Shown here piece by piece: positions 33,865 through 43,305 of a stretch of DNA of 64,000 bases. The position numbers and the translations under genes are program-made. The DNA lies in the NCBI RefSeq assembly GCF_000420505.1, contig NZ_ATVB01000004.1, positions 62,001 to 126,000 of the forward strand. Reading direction: 5' to 3'. The notes beneath the pieces are model-generated. The model saw only the letters and a list, made by a program, of their open reading frames with translations, had not been told where the DNA came from and made no database searches. The DNA comes from Alloscardovia omnicolens DSM 21503 (GTDB lineage Bacteria; Actinomycetota; Actinomycetes; Actinomycetales; Bifidobacteriaceae). The stretch's first letter is position 1. Every line of letters starts with the position of its first letter.

Positions 33865-34557
33865 ATGAATAACGCAACCTCGAAATCGACGACGTTACCA
33901 GCTGCAGTCATGTGGGATTTGGACGGCACGCTCATTAATTCCGAGCCGTACTGGGGCGAAAGTGAGCGCGCACTGCTCGACCGCGCTGGCGGCGCCTGGA
34001 CCCCAGATATTGCCGCTCAGCTGCAGGGAAGTTCGCTCGCTTTCGTAGCGAACTTTATGATTCAGGCGGGCGTTAAAGATATGGGCGCGGAAGATATCGC
34101 CCACTTCATGGTCGAGTTCGTCTACAAGAAGGAAGTTGAGCGCTTGCCATGGCTGCCAGGCGTGTACGATCTAATTACTGCTGTGCGCGACGCCGGTATT
34201 CCGCAGATAATCGTGACCAGTTCGCCAGAAAAGATGGCCCGCAACGTGAAGGAGCAAGCTCCTGAAGGCGCGTTTATGGCCTACGTGTGCGATAACGACG
34301 ACGTGCCACACAAGCCAAGTCCGGAGCCTTATCTTTTGGCCGCGCGCACGATGGGCGTGGATATTAAGGACTGCTTGATTTTTGAGGACTCTGTTCCAGG
34401 CTTGACCGCTGCCGCCGCATCCGGCGCATCATGGGTATCGGTTACCGGTTACTCCAGTATTGATGCGCGCGAACGCGGTTTAGCCTCGCAGTTCGTTCGC
34501 GATTACGAGGGCTTGGGCATTGACGATATTGCCCGCTTTTTCGCGCATAAAGGTTAG
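33865..34557 (+). CDS. HAD-family hydrolase (beta-phosphoglucomutase/phosphatase-like)
   Basis: A 230-residue HAD superfamily enzyme of the small-helical-cap type. Motif 1 is MWDLDGTLINSEPYW (nucleophile Asp and acid Asp), motif 2 ITVTSSP-like (IIVTSSPEKM), motif 3 Lys in HKPSPEPYLLAARTMG, and motif 4 IFEDSVPGL. It probably dephosphorylates a small metabolite; no mutase-specific cap residues can be judged by eye. I use the ATG at 33865, preceded by a weak site, rather than the GTG at 33859. Its last 4 bases overlap the convergent acyltransferase gene. Confidence 0.87.
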   Translation: MNNATSKSTTLPAAVMWDLDGTLINSEPYWGESERALLDRAGGAWTPDIAAQLQGSSLAFVANFMIQAGVKDMGAEDIAHFMVEFVYKKEVERLPWLPGVYDLITAVRDAGIPQIIVTSSPEKMARNVKEQAPEGAFMAYVCDNDDVPHKPSPEPYLLAARTMGVDIKDCLIFEDSVPGLTAAAASGASWVSVTGYSSIDARERGLASQFVRDYEGLGIDDIARFFAHKG

Positions 34558-36488
34558 CCCGCGTTTACTTTTTTCGCTATCTGCTGATTCAGCCAGTCTT
34601 GCAAAGCATCAGCAATCGTTTGCGCGTACAGGGAACCGCCACCATCTGGAGTGGTATGGATCCCGTCTGGTCCGAGAACTTCTGGGTGTGCTGTGGCTGC
34701 AGCGTCCCAGTTCACGACCAAAGCGCTATCAGGATGTTCTTGCGCGAACGTGGTGACGTTCTGGTTCGAGCCGGCAATCCACGAGCGGTCAGCGTGCGCG
34801 TTCACTAAAATCATCACATGATCGGGGCCGAGCGCATCGCTCATCTGCTGGAACTCGTCGAGCGTTGCTAAACCGTTCGTTGTCAGCGCAATAATCACGT
34901 ACTTTTTAAGCGTTCCCGCGGCCTTCATGGTGTTAATAATGCCCACGCCTGTCGAGGAGTGACGCGAAACCGCGGCGTCGATGGTAATGCCCGGGAAGCG
35001 ATCGTTGAGCGCGGCCGAAGCGCCAAGCATAACGGAATCGCCAATACCGGTGATGTTATCGCCGGACGGCATCGCGAACTGTTCCTTCGCCTCCTTTGCT
35101 CGTTTCTTACGTTCCAGCGCGTTCTTGCGGTTCTGTTCAGCCAACTTTTGCGTGGCATCGTAGAGCTGCTGCTCAAGCTGCGTGCAATCCGGCGCCTGCG
35201 GCAAAATAACCGCGCTCGCGCTCACAGAAGAGAGAACGAGGATGATGGCAACAACGATGCGGGCGATTAGAGCGCCTGACTTTTTCGCTACTTTAAGTGA
35301 TTTAAGCGGCTTCTCGATGAGGTAGAACGTGCCGAGCGTGAGCAGTGCGGCCAGAGCGAACGAGGCGTACGGGACGAGCCAATCGCTGATCGGTTTGCTG
35401 ATGTGTACCGAGCTTTTCATGAGCACATAAATTGGCCAGTGCCACAGGTAGAGGCCGTACGAGTACTTGCCTAGAACGGTAAGGGGTTTCCAAGCGAGCA
35501 TCGGCTTCATCCAGGAGCTGTCGGATTGCGCGTCTGCGATGATAATCGCTACTGCTACGCCTACCAGGAACAGGCCGCCGCTAAAGGTGAACAGGCCTTC
35601 TTTCTGCGTGAAGGCGACGATGGTGAGATAGCTGAATGCCGTGAAAGCGGCGATGGAGAGCGCGGAGTGGGTCTTAACTTTTTTAGCGAGAGCGAAGGCC
35701 AAGCACATGCCTAAGAAAACGCCAAAACTGTGGGTATCGGTGCCGTAGTAGAGACGTGAAACGTCCGAAGCGTCCGTCGTGGTTTGGAACAGGGCGGCCA
35801 TTTCTGTTGCGCTCGCGATGGCGAGGATGGCTGTGAGCGTGATGCCCGCGATGCGCGTTGTTTTGCTTGACTTTTTGCCCAGAGCTTTCGCGGCCAGAAC
35901 AACAAGCGGAATGATGATGTACATCTGCACAATCAGCGAGACGAACCACAAGTGGTGGAAAATCTCCGGCGATGACGCTGCGAAATAATCGCCATTGTTA
36001 AGAATCGAGTACCAGTTAAAACTCGAGGTGAGCACCCACAGTGCAGACTTTTTCGCGGCAACGAGCGCGTCTTTGTTGAGCAGGTATGCGGCTACGACCG
36101 ATACGCCCGCAACCGTGAGCATAAGCGGGTAAATGCGTACGAAGCGCTTGGAAATGTAGGATGAGTACGTTGGAGCTTTCTGCGGTGAAACGGGCGGCGG
36201 AACAGGAGGTTGATTGTGCAAGCGTTTGAGCGCTTTCTTTTGCTTTTTCGCGGCCTTTTTAGACAGCGGTTGCGCTGGGATCGGGTCTTTCGGAGCCGAC
36301 GCTGCTGGTGCGGTCGGGAGGAGGGAGCGAGTAATCAGGAAGCCGGTGAGAACGAAGAAAATCTCTACGCCCACGAAACCGCCTGGCATCAGGTGCTCAT
36401 TAAAGTGGTAAAGAATAATGAGCAGGATCGCGAAACCGCGCAATCCCTCGAGTGCTAAGTTGCGAACCTTGGGCTGATGTTCTGTCAC
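34554..36488 (-). CDS. Acyltransferase-3/SGNH O-acetyltransferase (OatA-like)
   Basis: A 644-residue two-domain membrane enzyme. The N-terminal acyltransferase-3 domain (LALEGLRGFAILLIILYHFN to about residue 420, ten or eleven helices) carries the catalytic His. A charged linker of about 50 residues then leads to an extracellular SGNH esterase-fold domain with GIGDSVMLGASAAL, GLATLDEF and the Asp-His pair in DGIHTTPDG. Such proteins O-acetylate peptidoglycan (lysozyme resistance) or surface glycans. An unusual Pro/Lys-rich cytoplasmic loop is inserted after helix 2. Confidence 0.88.
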   Translation of the reverse strand: MTEHQPKVRNLALEGLRGFAILLIILYHFNEHLMPGGFVGVEIFFVLTGFLITRSLLPTAPAASAPKDPIPAQPLSKKAAKKQKKALKRLHNQPPVPPPVSPQKAPTYSSYISKRFVRIYPLMLTVAGVSVVAAYLLNKDALVAAKKSALWVLTSSFNWYSILNNGDYFAASSPEIFHHLWFVSLIVQMYIIIPLVVLAAKALGKKSSKTTRIAGITLTAILAIASATEMAALFQTTTDASDVSRLYYGTDTHSFGVFLGMCLAFALAKKVKTHSALSIAAFTAFSYLTIVAFTQKEGLFTFSGGLFLVGVAVAIIIADAQSDSSWMKPMLAWKPLTVLGKYSYGLYLWHWPIYVLMKSSVHISKPISDWLVPYASFALAALLTLGTFYLIEKPLKSLKVAKKSGALIARIVVAIILVLSSVSASAVILPQAPDCTQLEQQLYDATQKLAEQNRKNALERKKRAKEAKEQFAMPSGDNITGIGDSVMLGASAALNDRFPGITIDAAVSRHSSTGVGIINTMKAAGTLKKYVIIALTTNGLATLDEFQQMSDALGPDHVMILVNAHADRSWIAGSNQNVTTFAQEHPDSALVVNWDAAATAHPEVLGPDGIHTTPDGGGSLYAQTIADALQDWLNQQIAKKVNAG

Positions 36489-36710
36489 TGTCGTACCCTC
36501 ATCAAGTGCTTTAATCTGTATCCCGTAAGAATTCTAGTGCGAGCCATGCTGTTTCGGGCCGCGCAAGTGTGTATGTTCTGTGGGAATCATTTGGGGAATA
36601 CATGCTACATCGCGCGAGCGATGATTGCGGAGGTGTGTTGTGGGCTTGAGTATAGAATGGGGAGCGGGCCGGGTCACAGAAGACGCTGGCTTCGAACAGA
36701 AAGAAGAAAA

Positions 36711-37250
36711 ATGACTGCTGTGGTTTATGTATTTCATCCGGATTTGGCTGGATCTGTTGTAAATCGTGCGTTGGCTGGCGCTGTTGCTGAGCTAGACGAT
36801 GTTCTCGTGCGCAACATGTATGCGCAGTATCCAAATTATGCGATTGATGTAGAGGCTGAGCATGAGCTGATTGAGGGCGCGGATGCTGTTGTTTTGCAGT
36901 TTCCTCTGTATTGGTACTCGACGCCGTCATTAATGAAGAAATGGCTCGACGATATTTTGACGGAAGGTTGGGCGTATGGCGAGGGCGGTACGCGCTTGCG
37001 CGGTAAGAAAGTGATGCTTGCGTTGAGCGCGGAAGTGGATGAGAAGTATTATTGCACTGGTGGTGGTCTTGAAGGAGCTGTCGGTTTTGAGATTTCGCAG
37101 CTACTGAGCCCTCTGGAAGCGACTATGCGCTTCGTGGGGATGGAGTGGTTGACGCCGTTTAGAACTTTTGGAACCATGCACATTAGCAAGGAGCGCGTTG
37201 CTGAGCGTGCTCGCGAGTATGCAGATGCAGTGCGGGAGTTGGCGGGGTAG
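36711..37250 (+). CDS. NAD(P)H quinone oxidoreductase, flavodoxin-like (KefF/MdaB group)
   Basis: A 179-residue flavoprotein. VVYVFHPDLAGSVVNRALAG is the FMN-binding start, and VVLQFPLYWYSTPSLMKKWL with GWAYGEGGTRLRGKK are the hallmarks of the NQO1/KefF family. It should reduce quinones or electrophiles with two electrons. The open frame extends 78 codons upstream, but that part is not conserved. The ATG at 36711 follows a purine-rich GAAAGAAGAAAA. It is monocistronic, with a TATAGAAT element about 57 bases upstream as a possible -10. Confidence 0.85.
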   Translation: MTAVVYVFHPDLAGSVVNRALAGAVAELDDVLVRNMYAQYPNYAIDVEAEHELIEGADAVVLQFPLYWYSTPSLMKKWLDDILTEGWAYGEGGTRLRGKKVMLALSAEVDEKYYCTGGGLEGAVGFEISQLLSPLEATMRFVGMEWLTPFRTFGTMHISKERVAERAREYADAVRELAG

Positions 37251-37303
37251 ATATAAATCAACAAACCTCCCAAGACAAGGCATGTTGAGACTTGAGAGGT
37301 CTA

Positions 37304-37756
37304 CTAAAAGATGTGAACCGGATTGTTCTTATAAAATGAGCGCATCGCCTCTTGCGTAATAGGTTTGTTACCTAATTCGGTAGGTCCTAAGCCCTTGCGT
37401 GTATTAATCCAAGGTGACTCTCTATGAGTGCGCTCGCTAAGCTGGTTTGCAGAATAATCTCCCATATATGTAAGGACATCAAGAATAATTTGTTGTTCTT
37501 CGGGAGTCGGCGTCTGAACATTGGGAGCATTCAAATCGCGTCGGCGAATCATGAACAGTCCCCTGTGGAAGTTAAACAGCTCTTTTGACACGGGACCATT
37601 AATCCAGGCAAAAAATTCTGTATCAACAAGCGGTTTATCTTGTTCGACGAAGGGATTCGGCCTGCGCGTAATAAACCAGTTTTGCAGCTTCATTGTGGTC
37701 ATAGGCCGAGAATTATCTAAGATAAAAGCTGCTACATCCGCTACGGTCGTCGACAT
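37304..37756 (-). CDS. Panacea/SocA-domain antitoxin-like protein (DUF4065)
   Basis: A 150-residue Panacea-domain protein: TVADVAAFILDNSRPMTTMK, LQNWFITRR, PLVDTEFFAWINGPVSKELF and EEQQIILDVLTYMGDYSANQ. These proteins are antitoxins able to pair with many unrelated toxins in two-gene operons. The ATG at 37756 follows GGAAGG by eight bases; an in-frame start three codons upstream is also possible. A small gene interrupted by a stop codon lies 53 bases upstream on the same strand and would be the partner position. Confidence 0.85.
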   Translation of the reverse strand: MSTTVADVAAFILDNSRPMTTMKLQNWFITRRPNPFVEQDKPLVDTEFFAWINGPVSKELFNFHRGLFMIRRRDLNAPNVQTPTPEEQQIILDVLTYMGDYSANQLSERTHRESPWINTRKGLGPTELGNKPITQEAMRSFYKNNPVHIF

Positions 37757-37809
37757 TTTCACCACCTTCCCCTGTTGGTAGAAATTATAGCGTTTTCGCT
37801 AGTAAAAGG

Positions 37810-38016
37810 TTACTGTCCGAGAAGAAAACGAATAGAATGCAAGCGATTCAGAGCGTCATGCTCGGCAATTGTTAGCCCAAGAGTATCGTGCTTCAAACGT
37901 AGCTCTTCAAGAGAGCCAAACTCCTTGGAAAGTTTAGACTCCTAAGCGCGCAACTCTATGGAAGTTAGTTTGACACGCTTAATGGGATAAGAATCGTTTT
38001 TTGACTGCATAGACAT
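37810..38016 (-). pseudogene. Small gene with in-frame stop, in the toxin position before the Panacea gene
   Basis: A strong ribosome site (GGAGGTG) precedes an ATG at 38016. The frame runs for 68 codons and is interrupted only by a TAG at codon 25 (37942-37944). It reads MSMQSKNDSYPIKRVKLTS then, after the stop, ESKLSKEFGSLEELRLKHD, IAEHDALNRLHSIRFLLGQ. The second half looks like a short charged coiled coil. I recognise no family. It may be an inactivated toxin or partner; readthrough or a sequencing error are alternatives. Confidence 0.55.
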
Positions 38017-38138
38017 CGAGCACCTCCGAACCAACATAAATAAGCACATATCTCATGCAAAACTATGCGTTTTTATGTGGAATTGTGCGTTTGAGAGTAG
38101 GCTGCGAAACCGCTTAAAATCGTTGAAATTACAAAGAA

Positions 38139-38173
38139 AAAGGTCTGTCCGGTGGAATGAGTGGACAGACCTT
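38139..38173 (-). terminator. Terminator of the tRNA-Ala gene
   Basis: AAGGTCTGTCC pairs with GGACAGACCTT and, on the minus strand, is followed by TTTTTCTTTG, directly behind the tRNA 3' end. Confidence 0.9.
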
Positions 38174-38175
38174 CG

Positions 38176-38248
38176 TGGAGCTAGGGGGAGTCGAACCCCC
38201 GACCTTTTCGATGCGAACGAAACGCGCTACCAACTGCGCTATAGCCCC
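38176..38248 (-). tRNA. tRNA-Ala (anticodon CGC)
   Basis: The 73-base minus-strand sequence folds into a full cloverleaf. Acceptor GGGGCTA pairs with TAGCTCC, the D stem is GCGC/GCGC, the anticodon stem is TTTCG/CGAAA with loop TTCGCAT (anticodon CGC), and the T arm is GGGGG-TTCGACT-CCCCC. The discriminator is A and CCA is not encoded. Confidence 0.95.
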
Positions 38249-38312
38249 GTATCTAACGTGTTACTACTATACGCAGATGTGTATACACGTTAGACGTATG
38301 TGTTTTTAGTTC

Positions 38313-38975
38313 TTATTTCTCGTTATTTTTCTTGCGGTTAAGAAGGCTGCGAACACCAGCAATAAGAGTTGGAGCAAGGGAAACAAGCAAAATTGCAACA
38401 ATAACCAGCTCAAAGTTCTTTTGCACGAATGGAATGCCGCCAAAGAAGTAGCCGAGCAGAGTGAACAAAGAGCTCCATGCCAAACCGCCAATAACACTGT
38501 ATGGTGTGAAACGTTTCCAACTCATGCCGGATAAACCGGAAATAAATGGCATAAAAGTACGAATGAATGGGAAGAAGCGGCCGAGGAACACAGCCAAAGG
38601 TCCCCACTTTTCAATCATGGCTTCAGTTTTAGCAACACGCTCAGGGGTCATAGCCTTAACCTTGCCGGATTCGATAATGCGACGACCGAAGAAGTGTCCA
38701 ATGAAGTAATTGCACTGGTCACCAATAATTGGGGCACTCCACACAATTGGCAAGAGAACTGCCAAAGACATTGGATTATTAGGGTCGCCAGCAAAATATC
38801 CTGCAGCAAAGAGTAAGGAATCGCCTGGCAGGAATGGCATGAAGACAACGCCAGTTTCCACGAAAATAATAAGGAAAATAAAGGCGTATGTTGGCGCTAA
38901 GCCCATTGCGATCCAGCCTGCAATTGCGCCACGTGGATCTTTCAACAAATTAACAAAAAAATGGATGATACCCAT
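38313..38975 (-). CDS. DedA-family membrane protein
   Basis: A 220-residue DedA/VTT-domain protein with about five membrane segments, re-entrant loops and the signature VVFMPFLPGDSLLFAAGYFA, FFGRRIIES, FLGRFFPFIRTFMPFISGLS. Family members act as undecaprenyl-phosphate or phospholipid flippases and affect envelope integrity. The open frame extends to 39287, but the ATG at 38975 follows AGGAG and matches the family N-terminus. Confidence 0.9.
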   Translation of the reverse strand: MGIIHFFVNLLKDPRGAIAGWIAMGLAPTYAFIFLIIFVETGVVFMPFLPGDSLLFAAGYFAGDPNNPMSLAVLLPIVWSAPIIGDQCNYFIGHFFGRRIIESGKVKAMTPERVAKTEAMIEKWGPLAVFLGRFFPFIRTFMPFISGLSGMSWKRFTPYSVIGGLAWSSLFTLLGYFFGGIPFVQKNFELVIVAILLVSLAPTLIAGVRSLLNRKKNNEK

Positions 38976-39178
38976 GTCTCTCCTGGAGGTGAAAATTACA
39001 TAACCTCTGCCTAGTCTATGAGAAAAATGAAGGAATGCCTCGAAGAGCGCGGAATATAAACAGTTTCCACATAAACAGGCGTGTAAAAGCTTTTTTGCTG
39101 GCGAGTGAGAGGTGCTGATTTCTTTGCGCTGAGAACTCGATAGTGCAGCGTGATGTAGGTGGTTGTACTCTAGTAAGC

Positions 39179-40114
39179 ATGGAATACGGCGAAGATGTAC
39201 AAGACAACACACATCGCACAGAACTTGACGACGGTCGTGTGGTTCTAGCAGCCACTCCGATTGGTAATACAGCAGATGCATCAGCACGCTTGGTTACTCT
39301 TCTTGAAACAGCCGATATTGTGGCAGCAGAAGATACACGACGACTTTATGATTTAGCTCGTCGCTTGGGAGTGCATGTGTCGGGGCGTGTGGTGGCGTAC
39401 CACGACCATAATGAGCGTGGTAAGGCAGATTCTCTTCTTGACGAAGTTGCGTCTGGTGCCACTGTTCTTGTCGTCTCCGATGCTGGTATGCCTACCATTA
39501 ATGATCCTGGTCTTGCCATTGTGAGGCGTGCTATTGAACGCGGTTTGCCGGTAACTTGTGCTCCGGGTCCTTCTGCGGTTCTCGATGCTTTAGCTCTGTC
39601 AGGTCTTCCGACTGACCGTTTCTGCTATGAAGGTTTTGTACCTCGTAAACATGCTGAACGTATGAAGCGTTTGCGTGCTTTAGCAGGCGAAATGCGAACC
39701 ATCGTTTTTTATGAAACTCCTCATCGCATTGAAGAGACCATGAACGATCTTGAAGAAGCTCTTGGTTCTTCACGTCTTATGGCTTTAGCGCGTGAACTGA
39801 CTAAGGATTACGAAGAAGTTCGTCGTGGCACAATTAGTGAAATCCGTGAAAGTGTGGTCAATAATCCTCCTCGCGGTGAGATTGTGTTAGTAATTGCAGG
39901 AGCTTCTGAAGAAGAAGCAGTGCAGGCTGCAGGCTCCTCTATTCTCAGCATTGATGACTTAGCTCAACTTGCTGTGCGCACAGCACAAAACAATAACGTG
40001 CGCATCAAAGAAGCGATTACGCAGGTGGTTGCAGATAATCCTCTTCCTGACGGCTCGTTTATGTCTCGCAAAGATGTGTACGCACGCGTGCTCGACATGA
40101 AGAATTCCCGTTAA
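39179..40114 (+). CDS. rsmI: 16S rRNA (cytidine1402-2'-O)-methyltransferase RsmI
   Basis: A 311-residue tetrapyrrole-methylase-fold enzyme that 2'-O-methylates C1402 in the ribosomal decoding centre with SAM. Conserved blocks: LAATPIGNTADAS, ADIVAAEDTRRLYDLA, VVSDAGMPTINDPGL, VTCAPGPSAVLDALALSGLP, FYETPHRIEETM and LARELTKDYEEVRRG. I place the start at the ATG at 39179, since the upstream 12 codons are not conserved; little ribosome site is visible. It is followed by two convergent small genes. Confidence 0.95.
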   Translation: MEYGEDVQDNTHRTELDDGRVVLAATPIGNTADASARLVTLLETADIVAAEDTRRLYDLARRLGVHVSGRVVAYHDHNERGKADSLLDEVASGATVLVVSDAGMPTINDPGLAIVRRAIERGLPVTCAPGPSAVLDALALSGLPTDRFCYEGFVPRKHAERMKRLRALAGEMRTIVFYETPHRIEETMNDLEEALGSSRLMALARELTKDYEEVRRGTISEIRESVVNNPPRGEIVLVIAGASEEEAVQAAGSSILSIDDLAQLAVRTAQNNNVRIKEAITQVVADNPLPDGSFMSRKDVYARVLDMKNSR

Positions 40115-40137
40115 TTCGTAAGGACTTAACAGGCAGG

Positions 40138-40380
40138 CTAAAATGAGTCAAAAAGTACAGAAAAAGCTTCTTTAACTCGCGGCCCGCCAGTTTGCGAAAT
40201 ATATTCGAGTAAATCGGGCGTAGCTGCCGTATTAGCAATAATCCAAAACCTTAAATCAGGAATATGGCGAGCAATATGCCATAAAATTTCTGGCGATGTG
40301 CTCGGGTCTGTTGCTACGCGAGGCGTGAGTTCAAGAGGCGGTTCGGGTGGAGGACTGCCTGGATAAAACGGTTGATTCAT
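40138..40380 (-). CDS. Small variant leucine-rich-repeat (LRV-like) protein
   Basis: An 80-residue protein. After a Pro-rich N-terminus it reads VATDPSTSPEILWHIARHIP and WIIANTAATPDLLEYISQTG, two units of the alternating-helix repeat seen in bifidobacterial LRV proteins. Its start overlaps the stop of the preceding gene by one base, so the two are translationally coupled. Function unknown; a protein-binding role is likely from the fold. Confidence 0.65.
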   Translation of the reverse strand: MNQPFYPGSPPPEPPLELTPRVATDPSTSPEILWHIARHIPDLRFWIIANTAATPDLLEYISQTGGPRVKEAFSVLFDSF

Positions 40381-41246
40381 TACGTCTCCTGTGAGGTGTG
40401 AGTTTTATCGTTTTCTGTCTCGTTATCTGCAGACGGTTGAGGTGACTGCATTGCGGAATAATTGGGTCTGTTTAAAGCGCGAATCAGCAGATGCAGTCCT
40501 GCTGTATAGCGCGGACGTCTTGTATTTTCTCGCATCAGTTCGAGGCAATCATGCTCAGTAAAGTTATACTGCTGCGCAAGCTCAACCAATAAATCGCTCA
40601 CTTCTTCCGGATGCTTACGTGCATCCTCGCTACAGGCTAAATCACATGCAGTAATTTCTGGAGTGGTAACGAGTAAATCTGCGAACTCATATAAATAGGA
40701 GTGATGGATTTGCCGAGCGCTGGATCGTACCTTGCGTCCAAAAAGAATGGAATGGTAATTATGGTCGCGCATAACGTCAATGCGCCCCGGAAAACGTCCT
40801 CCTAACCAAATCCAAGCAGCGAGCAGCCCTGAAGCAATCGAATGCTCAGGAATCACATCGCGCACCACATGCACGCGCATAAAGGAAGTAGCGGAAAAGC
40901 GAGCAGGGAAGAAGGTGTTATCGTCTAACTGATCGAGAGCTTGGCATGAGCGTAGCCGATGCAAGCACATAAGACCAGGGTAGTCAGAGACATGGCGTAA
41001 AGGATGACGTAAGTCTGCCGAAATCATGGGGTGAGAGCGCAATATTTTCTTGTGATATGTGTGTGCAGACATCATCGTCTTGCGGTCTATTCGCTTGTCT
41101 AAAGAATCTGGCAAATCATCGGGAACGGTTACGAGCATGGCATCATGCAGTGCATCGGTTGGCGGTGTGGCAGCAGCCGATACCTTCTTTTCTGACTTAA
41201 CCGTGCAGGCAGGCGGAGTATCTGAATGTAAGCGTTGTTGGTTCAT
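40380..41246 (-). CDS. Uncharacterised protein with an AbiEi-like C-terminal region
   Basis: A 288-residue cytoplasmic protein. The middle (FPARFSATSFMRVHVVRDVI, SGLLAAWIWLGGRFPGRIDV) and the motif LVTTPEITACDLAC followed by a helical end (ELAQQYNFTEHDCLELMREN) resemble the C-terminal domain of AbiEi-type or related bifidobacterial proteins that lack a winged helix. I chose the ATG at 41246, preceded by AAGGTG. It is coupled to the small LRV-like gene downstream. The relationship is a guess from pattern; function is unknown. Confidence 0.6.
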   Translation of the reverse strand: MNQQRLHSDTPPACTVKSEKKVSAAATPPTDALHDAMLVTVPDDLPDSLDKRIDRKTMMSAHTYHKKILRSHPMISADLRHPLRHVSDYPGLMCLHRLRSCQALDQLDDNTFFPARFSATSFMRVHVVRDVIPEHSIASGLLAAWIWLGGRFPGRIDVMRDHNYHSILFGRKVRSSARQIHHSYLYEFADLLVTTPEITACDLACSEDARKHPEEVSDLLVELAQQYNFTEHDCLELMRENTRRPRYTAGLHLLIRALNRPNYSAMQSPQPSADNETENDKTHTSQET

Positions 41247-41439
41247 GTACGACACCTTATAGCCAGAAAATACAAATAAAAAATCGTGTGAGAAAAAGCT
41301 GTGCATAACCTCTTGTGTGTGGATGAAATACGTATGTTTTCACATTTATGCACATATAGTTGTTGTGGATGAATGTGAAAACATACCTGAAGCGCAGAAA
41401 ACTGGCTCTATGTCGCCTCAATTAGAGATAATCAACAAC

Positions 41440-43305
41440 ATGAGTCATGTATTAGTAGCAGTAGCTTGGCCTTATGCCAATGGTCCTCGTCACATCGGTC
41501 ACGTAGCCGGTTTTGGTGTTCCTTCCGATGTGTATGCCCGTTATGAACGTATGAAGGGCAATGATGTTTTGATGGTTTCGGGTACCGACGAGCACGGTAC
41601 CCCAATTTTGGTGCAGGCAGACGCGGAAGGCGTTACTGCGCAGGAATTGTCAAACCGCTACAATCGTGTGATTGCTCAAGATTTATGCAATCTGGGTTTG
41701 AGCTACGATCTGTTTACGCGTACCACAACGAAGAATCATGAAATCGTTGTGCAAGATATGTTTAAGCAGTGCTTAGAAAATGGCTACATTTACAAGGGTA
41801 CGCAGATGGTGGCTATTTCGCCATCGACCGGTCGCACCCTGCCAGACCGCTATATCGAAGGAACCTGCCCAATCTGTGGTGCAGACGGCGCTCGCGGCGA
41901 TCAGTGCGATAACTGCGGTAATGAGCTTGATCCAATTGATTTGAAAAACCCAGTTTCGAAGATTAATGGCGAAACTCCTCGTTTCGAAGAGACTGAACAT
42001 TACTTCCTTGATTTGCCAGCATTGGCAGAAGCAAACTTGGCATGGCTCAAGACTCGCGAAGGTTGGCGAACTAATGTTATTAACTTCTCCATTGGTTTGT
42101 TTAATGAAGTGAAGCCTCGCGCAATTACTCGCGATATTGATTGGGGTATTCCTATTCCAGTTCCAGGCTGGATTGATAACCCAAATAAGAAGCTCTACGT
42201 GTGGTTCGATGCTGTTATTGGTTATTTGAGCGCATCTATTGAGTGGGCTCGTCGCAGTGGAGATGACCAAGCATGGCGCAAGTGGTGGAATGATCCTGAA
42301 GCCTTGAGCTACTACTTCATGGGTAAAGATAACATTACTTTCCACTCCCAGATTTGGCCATCTGAGCTGCTTGGCTACAATGGTGCTGGCTCTAGGGGTG
42401 GCGAAGCTGGCGGCATGGGGACGTTGAATTTGCCTACTGAAGTGGTGTCTTCTGAGTTCTTATCTATGGAAGGCAGAAAGTTCAGCTCGTCGCGCGGCAT
42501 TGTGATCTATGTGAAAGATATTTTGGAGCGTTATCAGGTTGATGCTGTGCGCTACTACATTTCTATTGCTGGCCCAGAAACCTCTGATTCCGACTTTACA
42601 TGGGCGGAGTTTGTGCGCCACAACAATGATGAGCTTGTCTCTGGTTGGGGTAACCTCGTGAACCGTGTAGCAACGCTGATTCATAAGAACTTCGGCGAGA
42701 TTCCTGCTGTAGATGAGGCTTTCGTTACCGATGAAGACCGCGCTCTCTTAGAGACTACGGCCGTTGCTTTCGATACAGTCGGTAACTTCATTCACAACCA
42801 CCGTCAGAAGGCTGGTTTGGCTGAAGCTATGCGTATTGCTGGTGAAGTGAACAAGTATATTTCTGCAACCGAGCCATGGAAGATTAAAGATAGTCCAGAG
42901 CGATTGGCTGCTGTATTGCACACTGCAGCACAGGCTGTGATGGATGTGAACATTCTTCTCTGCCCATATTTGCCTCATTCTGCACAGAAGGTGTGGGAGA
43001 CTATGGGCGGAACTGGCGTCTTCTCGCCACTTCCTCATATTGAAGAAGTAACCGATTTGGACAACCCAGACTTCACTTACCCAATTATTACGGGTGAGTA
43101 CAAGCTGGGTGAGAACGTGCATCCATGGCAGCGTGAAAACATCGTTGCTGGTACTCCAATTGCCAAGCCAGCGCCAATCTTCCAGAAGATTCCAGTAGAA
43201 GCTGTGGGAGAGGAGCTGGAGCGTTTCCAGGCTGAGCTCAATGCTCGTCAGGAAAAGGAAAAGGCTCGTTTGGAAGCGGAGAAGGCAAAACTGAGCAATG
43301 AGTAG
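41440..43305 (+). CDS. metG: Methionyl-tRNA synthetase
   Basis: A 621-residue class I synthetase charging tRNA-Met. It has [15 protein letters not shown] (HIGH motif), the zinc knuckle [34 protein letters not shown], and the KMSKS equivalent KFSSSRGI. The C-terminal dimerising EMAP/Trbp111-like domain is absent, and the protein ends in a short charged coiled coil. The open frame reaches back to 41317, but [15 protein letters not shown] at 41440 is the conserved start. Confidence 0.96.
   Translation: MSHVLVAVAWPYANGPRHIGHVAGFGVPSDVYARYERMKGNDVLMVSGTDEHGTPILVQADAEGVTAQELSNRYNRVIAQDLCNLGLSYDLFTRTTTKNHEIVVQDMFKQCLENGYIYKGTQMVAISPSTGRTLPDRYIEGTCPICGADGARGDQCDNCGNELDPIDLKNPVSKINGETPRFEETEHYFLDLPALAEANLAWLKTREGWRTNVINFSIGLFNEVKPRAITRDIDWGIPIPVPGWIDNPNKKLYVWFDAVIGYLSASIEWARRSGDDQAWRKWWNDPEALSYYFMGKDNITFHSQIWPSELLGYNGAGSRGGEAGGMGTLNLPTEVVSSEFLSMEGRKFSSSRGIVIYVKDILERYQVDAVRYYISIAGPETSDSDFTWAEFVRHNNDELVSGWGNLVNRVATLIHKNFGEIPAVDEAFVTDEDRALLETTAVAFDTVGNFIHNHRQKAGLAEAMRIAGEVNKYISATEPWKIKDSPERLAAVLHTAAQAVMDVNILLCPYLPHSAQKVWETMGGTGVFSPLPHIEEVTDLDNPDFTYPIITGEYKLGENVHPWQRENIVAGTPIAKPAPIFQKIPVEAVGEELERFQAELNARQEKEKARLEAEKAKLSNE

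Noticed and set aside
36477-36710. Extended N-terminus of the flavodoxin-like oxidoreductase
   Set aside because: The 78 extra codons are Cys/Arg-rich without similarity to the fold, and the FMN loop begins right after the ATG at 36711.
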